Below, piece by piece: positions 43,856 to 52,331 of a DNA stretch of 64,000 nt. Made by a program: the position numbers and the translations under genes. This stretch comes from CALGKJ01 sp049322695 (GTDB lineage Bacteria; Bacillota; Clostridia; Lutisporales; Lutisporaceae), in contig JBMORW010000027.1 in NCBI GenBank assembly GCA_049322695.1, positions 221,508 through 285,507 of the forward strand, given 5' to 3'. Positions within the stretch are counted from its first letter, which is position 1; each line of letters opens with the position of its first letter. The notes under the pieces are model-generated. The model saw only the letters and a list, made by a program, of their open reading frames with translations. It had not been told where the DNA came from and ran no database searches.

Positions 43856-44149
43856 CTAGTGCTTCTTGCAGCCGCAATTGCTGCCGTGCTCATGCTCTGT
43901 ACTTTTGTCCTGGCTGTGTCCGCAGCCGCACTCATTGCCATGCTTATGCTCATGTCCGCAGCCGCATGTATTGCCTTCATCATCTACAAACTTAATATTC
44001 TCAAGCTGTTTCCTTACCTGATATTTGATTGCATCTACATATTTTCTTCGAAGTACCTGCTGCTCTGATTTTTCCTCTTCAGTCAGTCCTTCTGCTTTAG
44101 ACTTCCTGGATAAAAAATTTATCCTGTCAATCATTTCCTTTGTTATCAT
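43856..44149 (-). CDS. DUF896 (YnzC-type) protein with Cys/His-rich C-terminal tail
   Basis: 97 residues. The first 55 match the short DUF896/UPF0291 family (MITKEMIDRINFLSRKS, GLTEEEKSEQQVLRRKYVDAI), which normally ends near residue 60-75. Residues 61-97 are an added tail with six Cys (62, 64, 74, 76, 92, 94) and seven His (66, 68, 70, 78, 86, 88, 97), built of CGCGH, ECGCGH and NCGCKKH units. This looks like a metal-binding tail (Zn, Ni, Cu or Fe), an inference. It lies downstream of the cyclodeaminase gene by 6 nt. Confidence 0.85.
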   Translation of the reverse strand: MITKEMIDRINFLSRKSKAEGLTEEEKSEQQVLRRKYVDAIKYQVRKQLENIKFVDDEGNTCGCGHEHKHGNECGCGHSQDKSTEHEHGSNCGCKKH

Positions 44150-44155
44150 AAATCC

Positions 44156-44800
44156 CTATCCTATTCTTTTATTTACTATTTCCAGGGTCTTTTCTTGCAG
44201 CTTCTTTCCTTCAGTCTGCAATTCATCACATTTTTTTGCTGCTTCACTTCTTATGTGCTCATCATTGATGCCAGGAAGATTGATTTTTACATTCAGTATG
44301 GCACCTTCCATTCCGGCAAAAGCCATTAATGCTCCTACTCCAACATCAGATACGGCATTTTTATTTCCATATGCAGCTATTGTTTCTTGGTTCTTTAGAA
44401 GTTCAAAGCATTTTTCAGCTGTATTGAGAGGAACCTGAAGCGCATACACGCTTGCTTCCTGAATCTTGGCATCTCTTACAGCCTTTTGCTCATCTGTTTC
44501 CTTGGGCAGCTTCATGGCTTCCATGAACTTGTTAAAAGCCTGTGTGTCTTCATCAACCAAATGAGTCAGCTCGCTCCTTAATTCTTCAACCTTTTTTGCA
44601 TGCTCCATAAAGTCAGACTTTATGTTCTCGTCTAAAGCTTCATAGGATTTTTTGCCTACTGAAAGATTTACCACCATTGAAGTAAGTGCAGCTGCCATTA
44701 CTCCGGAAAGCGCCGCAGTACTTCCGCCTCCTGGTGCAGGCTCGTTGCTTGCCAGTATGTCACTGTACTCTCTTACTGTTTTATCCATTAGTAAACTCAT
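44156..44800 (-). CDS. Formiminotetrahydrofolate cyclodeaminase-like protein
   Basis: 214-residue cyclodeaminase/cyclohydrolase (FTCD C-terminal/FchA) family enzyme. The opening YSDILASNEPAPGGGSTAALSG is the folate-binding Gly-rich loop; LTHLVDEDTQAFNKFMEA follows, and NAVSDVGVGALMAFAGMEGA is the second conserved block. It should act on formimino- or methenyl-tetrahydrofolate from histidine degradation, since hutI and hutH lie just upstream. The formiminotransferase half is not in the window. GAGGTGG precedes the ATG. Confidence 0.9.
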   Translation of the reverse strand: MSLLMDKTVREYSDILASNEPAPGGGSTAALSGVMAAALTSMVVNLSVGKKSYEALDENIKSDFMEHAKKVEELRSELTHLVDEDTQAFNKFMEAMKLPKETDEQKAVRDAKIQEASVYALQVPLNTAEKCFELLKNQETIAAYGNKNAVSDVGVGALMAFAGMEGAILNVKINLPGINDEHIRSEAAKKCDELQTEGKKLQEKTLEIVNKRIG

Positions 44801-44813
44801 TTATACCACCTCA

Positions 44814-46052
44814 TTATATAATTTTCCCATCCCGCACAACTATTTTACCATTTTTCACAACCAAATCAACATGGTTTATTCCAAAATGATATACTATATA
44901 TTCTACATTTGAGGAATTGAAAATAACCAAATCTGCTTTCTTGCCCTTTTCAATGCTTCCGATCTCATTTTGTCTGTCAATTGCATAGGCAGCGTTAAGT
45001 GTCATGGCCTTTATTATTTCTTCAGGTGTCATTTTCATACCGAAGCATGCAAAGGTCATTATAGCCTGCAGGTTTTCAGTAGGACATGTGCCGGGATTGT
45101 AGTCTGTAGCTATCGCTACCCTCACTCCCTGTTCTATCATCTTTCTGGCCTGTGCGTATTTGCCAAGCATAAGGTAGAAGGATGTACCGGGCAGTGTAAC
45201 TGCTGTTACGCCTGTTTTCGCCATAGCAGCAATTCCCTCGTCCGATGCAGCCAGCAGATGGTCTGCCGATACTGCATTCTGTTCTGCTGCAAGCTCTGCT
45301 CCACTAAGAGGAATTATCTCGTCTGCATGTATCTTTAGCTTGAAGCCAAGCCTTTTACCTTGCTGCATTATGTATCTTGATTCCTCAGGAGTGAATACCC
45401 CCTCCTCACAGAATACATCTATAAATTCCGCCAGCTTGTTTTCTGCAACATAGGGCATTACCTTCTCAACCATAAAATCAATGTATCCCTGCGTATTTCC
45501 CTTATATTCCTCAGGAATTGCATGCGCGCCCATATAAGTAGAAGCAATATCTACATAATGACTTTCATTCAGCTCCTTTGCAGCTTCAAGACACTTCACT
45601 TCAGTTTCAAAATCCAGTCCATAACCGCTTTTAGCTTCCACAGTGGTAGTGCCATGAAGCAGCATTTGATTAAGACTATTGACAGCCTTGGCCTTCAGCT
45701 CATCCTTGCTTGCACTTCTGGTTTGTCTTACTGAGCTGAGTATTCCTCCGCCCATTTTCAGTATCTCCAGATAAGGTACTCCCTTCAGCTTCAGTGGAAG
45801 CTCCCTCTCTCTGGAGCCTCCATGTACCAGATGGGTATGTGCATCAACCAGACCCGGTGTAACTGTTTTACCTGTCCCATCCACCACCACAGTATTCTCG
45901 CCTATCAAAAGAGCAGGAGCCAAGCCGGCTTCGACCTCAGTTATCCTGCCGTCCTTTATGGCTATATATCCGTCTTTGATAATAATATCATTTCTGCTTT
46001 CATCACAGGTTACTATGCTTGAAGCATTGATTATGATCAAATCAGCTTTCAT
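44814..46052 (-). CDS. hutI: Imidazolonepropionase
   Basis: 412-residue HutI, a Zn/Fe-dependent amidohydrolase opening 4-imidazolone-5-propanoate to N-formimino-L-glutamate. Metal ligands are in VDAHTHLVHGGSRERE, and the KIHADEI and ATDYNPGTCPTENL segments are diagnostic. Length is typical. GGAGTGATAAA precedes the ATG. It lies 4 nt after hutH and 13 nt before the cyclodeaminase gene, giving a hutH-hutI-ftcD-like operon. Confidence 0.96.
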   Translation of the reverse strand: MKADLIIINASSIVTCDESRNDIIIKDGYIAIKDGRITEVEAGLAPALLIGENTVVVDGTGKTVTPGLVDAHTHLVHGGSRERELPLKLKGVPYLEILKMGGGILSSVRQTRSASKDELKAKAVNSLNQMLLHGTTTVEAKSGYGLDFETEVKCLEAAKELNESHYVDIASTYMGAHAIPEEYKGNTQGYIDFMVEKVMPYVAENKLAEFIDVFCEEGVFTPEESRYIMQQGKRLGFKLKIHADEIIPLSGAELAAEQNAVSADHLLAASDEGIAAMAKTGVTAVTLPGTSFYLMLGKYAQARKMIEQGVRVAIATDYNPGTCPTENLQAIMTFACFGMKMTPEEIIKAMTLNAAYAIDRQNEIGSIEKGKKADLVIFNSSNVEYIVYHFGINHVDLVVKNGKIVVRDGKII

Positions 46053-46056
46053 TTTA

Positions 46057-47583
46057 TCACTCCAATTCTCCTACTGCTGCTTCAACTGCTTTAATAAGCA
46101 CTTCCTGCTTAACCATTCTGTCTATTTTGTTCATATCTACATACATTATTCTATCTTCTTCCACAGGCGGAACTTCAGCCCTTATAGCAGCATAAGCCTT
46201 ATCTGTACCTGCACCAAGTCTTACATCACCTCTGAAGCTTAATGCCTGAGAAGCTGCAAAAGCTTCTATTGCAAGTACCTTCTGGGAGTTATCCAGCATA
46301 ACCCTTGCTTTTCTTGCTGCAGTAGTTCCCATGCTTACATGGTCCTCCTGGTTTGCAGAGGACGGTATTGAGTCCACACTCGCAGGATGAGCCAACACCT
46401 TATTTTCTGAAACGATGGATGCAGCCGTATACTGTGTAATCATAAAGCCGGAATTCAGACCGCCCTTTTTTGTAAGAAATGCAGGCAAATCATTAAGCTG
46501 AGGATTTACAAGCCTCTCAAGTCTTCTTTCTGAGACATTTGCCAGCTCAGAGACCGCCATTCCAAGAAAATCCATAGCCAGAGCCATTGGCTGCCCGTGA
46601 AAGTTTCCACCTGATATAACTTCTCCTTCTTCAGCAAATATAAGAGGGTTGTCAGTTGCTGCATTTATCTCATTAGCTACTATTTCTTTTACATAATTTA
46701 TTGCATCTCTGCTGGCGCCGTGTATCTGGGGTATACATCTTAAGGTATAAGCATCCTGTACTCTTATTTCTCCCTGCTTGGTAGTAAGCTCGCTGCCTTC
46801 AACCAGTTTTAAAACATTCTTGGCTGTTACAAACTGCCCCTTCTGTCCTCTGACCCTGTGAACCTTATAATCAAAGGCATTTGTTATTCCCTTTAATGCT
46901 TCTAGAGTCATAGAAGCTATTATATCAGCATTTTTCATGAGGTTTTCTGCATCATATACTGCCAAGGAGCCTATTGCTGTCATGCACTGAGTACCGTTGA
47001 TAAGTGCAAGACCCTCCTTTGAGGTAAGCTCTACTACAGGTATACCTGCCTTTTCCATAGCAGCCTTGCCCGGCATTCTCTCACCCTTATAAACGGCTTC
47101 TCCCTCACCAAGCATAACAAGTACCATTGTTGCAAGTGGAGACAAATCTCCGCTGGCACCAAGAGAACCCTTCTCCGGTACTATGGGGTGTACACCCTTG
47201 TTAAGCATTTCTATCAATGTATTCAAGGTCTCCAGCCTGACTCCGGAATAACCCTTTGACAAAGCATTTGCACGCAGCAGCATCATTGCTCTTACTGTCT
47301 CCTCGGGAAGAGGATCTCCCAGAGAGCAGGCATGGCTGACTATAAGATTTCTTTGCAGCGCCTTTGTATCTTCCTTTGATATAAAGGTATCGCTGAATTT
47401 TCCAAAGCCTGTTGTAATACCATATACAACTGCTGCCCCGTCCACCAGCTTATCAACAAAGGCTCTCGCCTTCTTAACCTTCTGTACGGCATCCTCAGAC
47501 AGCCCGACAGTATGGCCATGTCTTGCTACATCTACAACATCTTTAATGGTTAGATGTTCTCCATCTATCACTAAATGACCCAT
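46057..47583 (-). CDS. hutH: Histidine ammonia-lyase
   Basis: 508-residue HutH, converting histidine to urocanate and ammonia. The ASG triad that forms the MIO prosthetic group is in EKGSLGASGDLSPLATM; YGITTGFG and the GGNFHGQPMALAMDFLG stretch complete the active site. The frame begins at 47604, but GAGGTGG is followed by the ATG at 47583 (MGHLVIDGEHL), which is the family start. A weak promoter (TTGTTA, 16 nt, TATAAG) lies upstream. Urocanase, hutU, is not in this operon. Confidence 0.96.
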   Translation of the reverse strand: MGHLVIDGEHLTIKDVVDVARHGHTVGLSEDAVQKVKKARAFVDKLVDGAAVVYGITTGFGKFSDTFISKEDTKALQRNLIVSHACSLGDPLPEETVRAMMLLRANALSKGYSGVRLETLNTLIEMLNKGVHPIVPEKGSLGASGDLSPLATMVLVMLGEGEAVYKGERMPGKAAMEKAGIPVVELTSKEGLALINGTQCMTAIGSLAVYDAENLMKNADIIASMTLEALKGITNAFDYKVHRVRGQKGQFVTAKNVLKLVEGSELTTKQGEIRVQDAYTLRCIPQIHGASRDAINYVKEIVANEINAATDNPLIFAEEGEVISGGNFHGQPMALAMDFLGMAVSELANVSERRLERLVNPQLNDLPAFLTKKGGLNSGFMITQYTAASIVSENKVLAHPASVDSIPSSANQEDHVSMGTTAARKARVMLDNSQKVLAIEAFAASQALSFRGDVRLGAGTDKAYAAIRAEVPPVEEDRIMYVDMNKIDRMVKQEVLIKAVEAAVGELE

Positions 47584-47843
47584 TTTGGTTGTTCCACCTC
47601 TCAATTATCTATAATATTTTTTGAAATGTTCAACTTATATTTTACCAAATGTGGTTAACAAAAGTAAACAGTGTAGAAACCATGTAGTTTTGCTGCAGCA
47701 TATACATATACATGCTTAATGTTGAGAATAATCCTATTATCACAATGTATGGAAAAGTAGGGATAAAGTACAAATAAAAGTACAATCAAACCTTCGGCAA
47801 TGACAGCATTATGCAAATCATAGACTGAGCATTTGCAATCCAA

Positions 47844-47883
47844 AGCATAAAAGGTACAGCGAATTAGCTGTACCTTTTATGCT
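47844..47883 (-). terminator. Intrinsic terminator of the YgiQ gene
   Basis: A 17-bp perfect stem: arms 47844-47860 (AGCATAAAAGGTACAGC) and 47867-47883, 6-nt loop. It overlaps the end of the YgiQ gene. Confidence 0.8.
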
Positions 47884-49771
47884 ATGCTTTTGTTTTATAA
47901 TTAGCCTTCTTACCCTTTGTTACCCTTCTATCGCTTACAGAGTTAGTTTTTCCTTTATGACGATATTGTGTACCCCTTGGCCTGATAAGGCATTTCTCAT
48001 CATAGCCTATCAAATCGGTCCTTTTTGCCAAAGTAAGTGCTTTATATACCAGTTCATAGTTTTTTGGATCTCTATATTGTATCAGAGCCTTCTGCATTGC
48101 CTTTTCTTCATCACTTTTAGGTACATATACATGCTTCATGGTTCTTGGGTCAAGCTCTGTATAGTACATACAAGTAGACAAGGTGCCCGGTGTAGGATAG
48201 AACTCCTGTATTTGTTCGGGATTGTAACCCATATCTCTTACATATTCAGCCAGTTCTATTGCTGCATCCAAATCACTACCGGGATGTGCTGACATAAGGT
48301 AAGGCACCAGATATTGCTCCTTGCCCAGCTTTTTATTTATCCTGAAGTATTTGCTTACAAATCTGTCAAAAACTTTTCTCCCCGGCTTACCCATATATCT
48401 CAGCACCTTATCTGATACATGCTCGGGAGCAACCTTAAGCTGTCCGCTGATATGGTGGTCAACAAGCTCTTTCATAAAGGTATCGTCCGGGTCAGCAGCA
48501 ATATAGTCATAGCGGAGACCGGAACGTATAAACACCTTCTTGACCCCTTGCAGACCTCTTAGCTTCCTGAGCAGCTCCAGATAATCCTTATGATCCACAT
48601 TCAGCTTTTTACAGGGCGTAGGATGCATGCACTGCTTTTTCTTGCACACACCTTCACGAAGCTGTTTTTCACAGGCAGGACTTCTGAAATTGGCTGTAGG
48701 ACCGCCTACATCATGGATATAGCCTTTAAAATCAGGATCTTTTGTAAGCCTTTCAGCTTCCTCCACTATTGATTCATGGCTTCTGCTCTGTATAACTCTT
48801 CCCTGGTGAAAATTAAGAGCACAGAAGGAGCAGCCGCCGAAGCAGCCTCTCTGGGACACAAGACTGAATTTGACCTCCTGAAGTGCAGGTATGCCGCCCG
48901 CTTTTTCATAGATAGGATGATATTCTCTGGTAAAGGGCAGCTTATAAATATCATCAAGCTCTATCTGTTTTAGCGCAGCGGCGGGAGGATTCTGAACTAC
49001 AAATCTGTCACCGTGAGGCTGTATTATGGTTCTGCCAGTATGATAGTCCTGCTCCTCATATTGAACCATAAAGGCTTCTGCATATTTCCTTTTACTGCCC
49101 ACTATATCCTCATAACCTGGAACGACCATAGACTCAGGAATATTATCCAGCTCAGAGGTTGCATAAACAGTACCGTTTATATAGGTTATGTACTTTATAT
49201 CCATACCTGAGTCCAATGCTTCCGCTATCTGTACTATCTGCTTTTCTCCCATACCGTAGACCAGCAGGTCAGCCTTGGAATCCAATAGTACTGAACGCCT
49301 TATTCTGTTGTCCCAATAGTCATAATGAGCGAATCTTCTCAAGCTGGCTTCTATTCCGCCTATTATTATGGGAGTATCCTTATATGCTTCCCTAAGCTTA
49401 TTACAGTAGACTATAACTGCTCTGTCCGGCCGCTTTCCCCGCTGTCCGCCGGGAGAGTATAAATCCTCTTTTCTTCTTTTTTTGCTTGCAGTATAGTGAT
49501 TCACCATGGAATCTATATTCCCTGAAGAAACTAAAAAAGCCAGCCTGGGCTTCCCAAGCTGCTTGAAAGCCTCCGTATTATTCCAATCCGGCTGCGGTAT
49601 TATACCTACCTTGTAACCTCTGTTCTCCAAAAGTCTCCCTACAATCGCATGCCCGAAGCTGGGATGGTCGACATAAGCATCTCCGCTGACAATTATGAAA
49701 TCCAACTGATCTATATTTCTCTTTTTCATATCCTCCCGGGAAATGGGAAGAAACTCTTCGCGTGTACTCAA
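47882..49771 (-). CDS. YgiQ-family radical SAM protein
   Basis: 629-residue YgiQ family protein. The N-terminus has FLPISREDMKKR and IVSGDAYVDHPSFGHAI, a cobalamin-binding-like segment. The radical SAM cluster motif is RGCFGGCSFC (Cx3Cx2C), and APEHVSDKVLRYMGKP follows. The C-terminal tail is basic. Its reaction is unknown. The start appears to be TTG at 49771, as the N-terminal SREDM motif lies before the first ATG. The gap of 133 nt to ThpR holds repeat copy B. Confidence 0.92.
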   Translation of the reverse strand: MSTREEFLPISREDMKKRNIDQLDFIIVSGDAYVDHPSFGHAIVGRLLENRGYKVGIIPQPDWNNTEAFKQLGKPRLAFLVSSGNIDSMVNHYTASKKRRKEDLYSPGGQRGKRPDRAVIVYCNKLREAYKDTPIIIGGIEASLRRFAHYDYWDNRIRRSVLLDSKADLLVYGMGEKQIVQIAEALDSGMDIKYITYINGTVYATSELDNIPESMVVPGYEDIVGSKRKYAEAFMVQYEEQDYHTGRTIIQPHGDRFVVQNPPAAALKQIELDDIYKLPFTREYHPIYEKAGGIPALQEVKFSLVSQRGCFGGCSFCALNFHQGRVIQSRSHESIVEEAERLTKDPDFKGYIHDVGGPTANFRSPACEKQLREGVCKKKQCMHPTPCKKLNVDHKDYLELLRKLRGLQGVKKVFIRSGLRYDYIAADPDDTFMKELVDHHISGQLKVAPEHVSDKVLRYMGKPGRKVFDRFVSKYFRINKKLGKEQYLVPYLMSAHPGSDLDAAIELAEYVRDMGYNPEQIQEFYPTPGTLSTCMYYTELDPRTMKHVYVPKSDEEKAMQKALIQYRDPKNYELVYKALTLAKRTDLIGYDEKCLIRPRGTQYRHKGKTNSVSDRRVTKGKKANYKTKA

Positions 49772-49811
49772 AAAATCACAACCTTTGTATATCTATTGGG
49801 TATTCCTTAAG

Positions 49812-49907
49812 GGCCAGCTACTAGCCACTAGCTTCTAGCTACTAGTTTGAGCTATTTCTCCGAAGCCCTTTTTATCCTAGTGGTTATTGCCTAGCAGCTA
49901 GTGGCTA
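49812..49907. repeat. Intergenic repeat, copy B (TAGC/CTAG units)
   Basis: Units such as CTACTAGCCACTAGC and CTAGCAGCTAGTGGC recur. The motifs TTTGAGC, CGAAGCCC, TTGCCTAG and CTAGTGG occur in the order seen in copy A (8127-8212). It is more GC-rich than flanking DNA and has no coding capacity. Confidence 0.6.
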
Positions 49908-50468
49908 CCCATTAACATTTTTCAGCGGAAAAATGTTAATGGGTGTATACACCCTTTTATTTCCTATCTGCTCACTTTTTATCAGTTCTATTTTACTCAC
50001 CTTTATGGGTTTGATGCAGCTAAGGTCTATTTGCTTCTTTAGCTCCTCAAAGGGTCTTTCCAGTATTAGGTCCTGAGCAATAGTTATATGGGGTATATAT
50101 GGTTTTACCTCTTTCTTGAAGCCTAGCCCACTAAGAGCTTGCTCGATAGTGCCGTTCAACAGCAGCAGTGCATCGGTATTCCCTCCCAAGCCCAGCCATA
50201 ACGCATGTATGCTGTCCCTACCGCTGAATAATCCTATATCGTCAACACATATATCAAAGCTGCTGATTTGGGATGCACACTCTCTGAGTGTCCTTCCTAT
50301 TCTCACAACATTATTGTCTTCAATATCTCCCAAGAACTTAAGCGTCAGGTGAAAATTGCCTATGTATTTAAACCTGCCGCGCTTGCTGTTATTCCTTATG
50401 ATTGCTTGCACAGCCGCAATCCCATCCTTTGTTTCCCTGTTAAAATCTATGCCTATAAAGCTTCTCAT
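49905..50468 (-). CDS. thpR: RNA 2',3'-cyclic phosphodiesterase
   Basis: 187-residue ThpR/LigT of the 2H phosphoesterase superfamily. The two catalytic motifs are HLTLKFLGD (about 42) and HITIAQD (about 128), each H-x-T/S. It opens cyclic phosphates at RNA ends. The last 13 codons form a 15-bp perfect inverted repeat (49908-49943), and the stop TAG lies at the edge of repeat copy B, so the C-terminus (PLKNVNG) may have been altered by the repeat. It is the gene before ygiQ in the same direction. Confidence 0.92.
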   Translation of the reverse strand: MRSFIGIDFNRETKDGIAAVQAIIRNNSKRGRFKYIGNFHLTLKFLGDIEDNNVVRIGRTLRECASQISSFDICVDDIGLFSGRDSIHALWLGLGGNTDALLLLNGTIEQALSGLGFKKEVKPYIPHITIAQDLILERPFEELKKQIDLSCIKPIKVSKIELIKSEQIGNKRVYTPINIFPLKNVNG

Positions 50469-50486
50469 ATATACCTCAGACTTTCT

Positions 50487-50828
50487 TCATGCAACAAGCA
50501 AATATGAAAAAAAAGTAAGTATTATACCCGATATAAGTAATGCGTAGTCCCACCTTGTATCCAGCTCTATTATCCTTTCATCCTCTTCAACCTCATAATC
50601 CGGATGTGTCTTTTTTACCTTTCTGCTGAAGCTGAAAAATCTGAAAAGTATAACCAAGCCTCCTACAGTCGAAGGGATAAATGAAAATAAAAACATATGG
50701 TTTGCAAAAGTCACAATATCAATATTTAAGCCTTTCCCTCCAAAAACAACAGTGGTCAATGCCGGAATAAGCAGACCTGCCACAACAACAACAGCCATAA
50801 TTCCCAAAAACAAAAGTACTTTTCTCAC
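50487..50828 (-). CDS. Small three-helix membrane protein, unknown function
   Basis: 113 residues with three transmembrane segments (about 4-24, 38-62 and 92-112) and an acidic cytoplasmic loop (KKTHPDYEVEEDERIIEL). No known family. The GTG start at 50828 has GGAGG 9 nt before it. It lies between DUF72 and thpR in the same direction; a tail of 18 nt to thpR suggests co-transcription. Confidence 0.65.
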   Translation of the reverse strand: MRKVLLFLGIMAVVVVAGLLIPALTTVVFGGKGLNIDIVTFANHMFLFSFIPSTVGGLVILFRFFSFSRKVKKTHPDYEVEEDERIIELDTRWDYALLISGIILTFFSYLLVA

Positions 50829-50856
50829 TTACTTCTTCCTCCCATAAGGTCAATTT

Positions 50857-51627
50857 TTATTCCTCCAGAAGCTTTTTAAGCATCATCCCATTCAAGACTG
50901 CCTGTGCTCTAAAATGGTTGTTAAAGCTTACAAAACAATTCTGGGTCTCCTGCTCCAGCGCTTTAATCTTTTCAACCCATTCAATAAGCTCATCCTCTTT
51001 ATACATATAATCATATCTTTCATAGGCTTCCTTATGATTATACCATTTACTGCTGTTTCTTCCATGAAATCTTATATATGATGTGCTTCCCGTACTCAGC
51101 GCTTTCCTGTCCAACAGTCCGTTTAACTCCGGCTCATCCACACATACAAAGCCTAGCTTATTTCTTCTTAGCTGTTCAAAAACATCCTCAGAAATCCATT
51201 TATTGTTTCTGAACTCTATAACCAGATCATAATCCGCAAAGTGTTCCTTCAGCCTCAGCAAGTAGTCCAGATTATCCCTGGTTTTATGAAAGGAGTAAGG
51301 AAATTGTGAAACAATACATCCAAGTTTCCCTGCATCCCTTAATACATTAATAGAATCTGTAAAATCGCGGTAGTCCTTATCCGATGCATCACGGGTATGG
51401 GTCATGGAGCCATGCAGCTTTACGGTAAATACAAAATTATCCTCTGTCTTCTTTTGCATATTGTAAAACATAAAGGGATTTGGAATCTTGTAATAGGTCG
51501 AATTGATTTCCGTAAAGTCAAAGGTTTTGGAATATACTGAAAGCATGTCTCCCTGCTTTATGTCTTCCGGATAGAAAACACCTGTCCAGTCCTTATAGCT
51601 GTAACCTGAAGTTCCAATGTGCAGCAA
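50857..51627 (-). CDS. DUF72 family protein
   Basis: 256-residue DUF72/YecE protein with a TIM-barrel-like fold. Typical segments are HIGTSGYSYKDWTGVFYPE, EINSTYYKIP, FTVKLHGSMTH, ... VIEFRNNKW, and YIRFHGRNSSKWYNHK. Its function is unknown. The long frame starts at 51651, but GGGGG is followed after 7 nt by TTG at 51627, which gives the usual start before HIGTSG; ATG at 51633 is too close to the Shine-Dalgarno. Confidence 0.88.
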   Translation of the reverse strand: MLHIGTSGYSYKDWTGVFYPEDIKQGDMLSVYSKTFDFTEINSTYYKIPNPFMFYNMQKKTEDNFVFTVKLHGSMTHTRDASDKDYRDFTDSINVLRDAGKLGCIVSQFPYSFHKTRDNLDYLLRLKEHFADYDLVIEFRNNKWISEDVFEQLRRNKLGFVCVDEPELNGLLDRKALSTGSTSYIRFHGRNSSKWYNHKEAYERYDYMYKEDELIEWVEKIKALEQETQNCFVSFNNHFRAQAVLNGMMLKKLLEE

Positions 51628-51710
51628 AACCATTCCCCCTTTGATAAGCATTATATAATCTAATATATCTATTTTACTATCAGCATATATTTTTTTCCAT
51701 TAAAATTAAT

Positions 51711-51734
51711 AACGTCCGGAAAAACCCAGACGTT
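51711..51734 (-). terminator. Probable terminator after the YkuS gene
   Basis: Arms AACGTCCGG (51711-51719) and CCAGACGTT (51726-51734), 9 bp with one G-T pair. The tail is T-rich but short of a clean run. Confidence 0.5.
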
Positions 51735-51738
51735 TATG

Positions 51739-51999
51739 TTATTTATTAATTCTGTTGTTTATCTCCTGATATATCTCCTCGGCGGTCTTTCCTTCAGCAT
51801 TGATTATTTGAGTATTTGTCACTACATTCTGTATTCCCATAAGGTTTTCATCTGCACCTGTGACTACGATGGCATCATATTGATTCAGACTGCCGCTTGA
51901 TGCCTTGTTTGTGCTATCCAATATATCCACCCTGAAATTATTATCCTCAAGGAGGCTTCTGACATCAGTTAATGTTCTTTCTATAGCAATTTTCTTCAT
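51739..51999 (-). CDS. YkuS/UPF0180 family protein
   Basis: 86-residue YkuS-like protein. It has the family pattern KKIAIERTLTDVRSLLEDNN, then YDAIVVTGADENLMGIQNV and the ending AEEIYQEINNRINK. Function unknown; it is common in spore-forming Firmicutes. GGAGGGATTTAT precedes the ATG. Monocistronic, with a weak terminator after it. Confidence 0.88.
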   Translation of the reverse strand: MKKIAIERTLTDVRSLLEDNNFRVDILDSTNKASSGSLNQYDAIVVTGADENLMGIQNVVTNTQIINAEGKTAEEIYQEINNRINK

Positions 52000-52331
52000 A
52001 TAAATCCCTCCAACTTTTTTATAGCTTTATTATTTGAGAAATGAAAATAATTATACCGCAAAAACATTCTCATTCCCAATGGCTAATGTAATAAAATACC
52101 TGGATTATCTTAGACAAGTTTTTTTTGGGACTGTACACATTTCTTTTTTTCCTCTAAAATGGTAATTGTAGTCTCAGTAATACTTTTTACAGAATTGAAT
52201 ATACTTTACAATATAAATAGAACAACCTGTTATGTCATAAGCCAAAGTCTGCTGTAAATATTCCTGTCTTAATGATAATCCGGTTTTTTCACAATATGAT
52301 TATCAAAATATTATCTTAAAGGGTGATATGT
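52000..52331. other. Divergent intergenic region, no clear element
   Basis: Between the YkuS gene (minus) and the M23 peptidase (plus). It is AT-rich. Small arms GATAATC/GATTATC lie around 52275-52305 and a TATTAT near 52310 could be a -10 for the peptidase gene. I see nothing else. Confidence 0.35.

Noticed and set aside
43859..44068. 69-codon hydrophobic frame opposite DUF896
   Set aside because: Produced by the complement of the Cys/His-rich tail (GCAGCC-type repeats); no start signal.
47655..47843. 62-codon frame upstream of hutH
   Set aside because: No good start signal and no family likeness; lies in the hutH promoter region.
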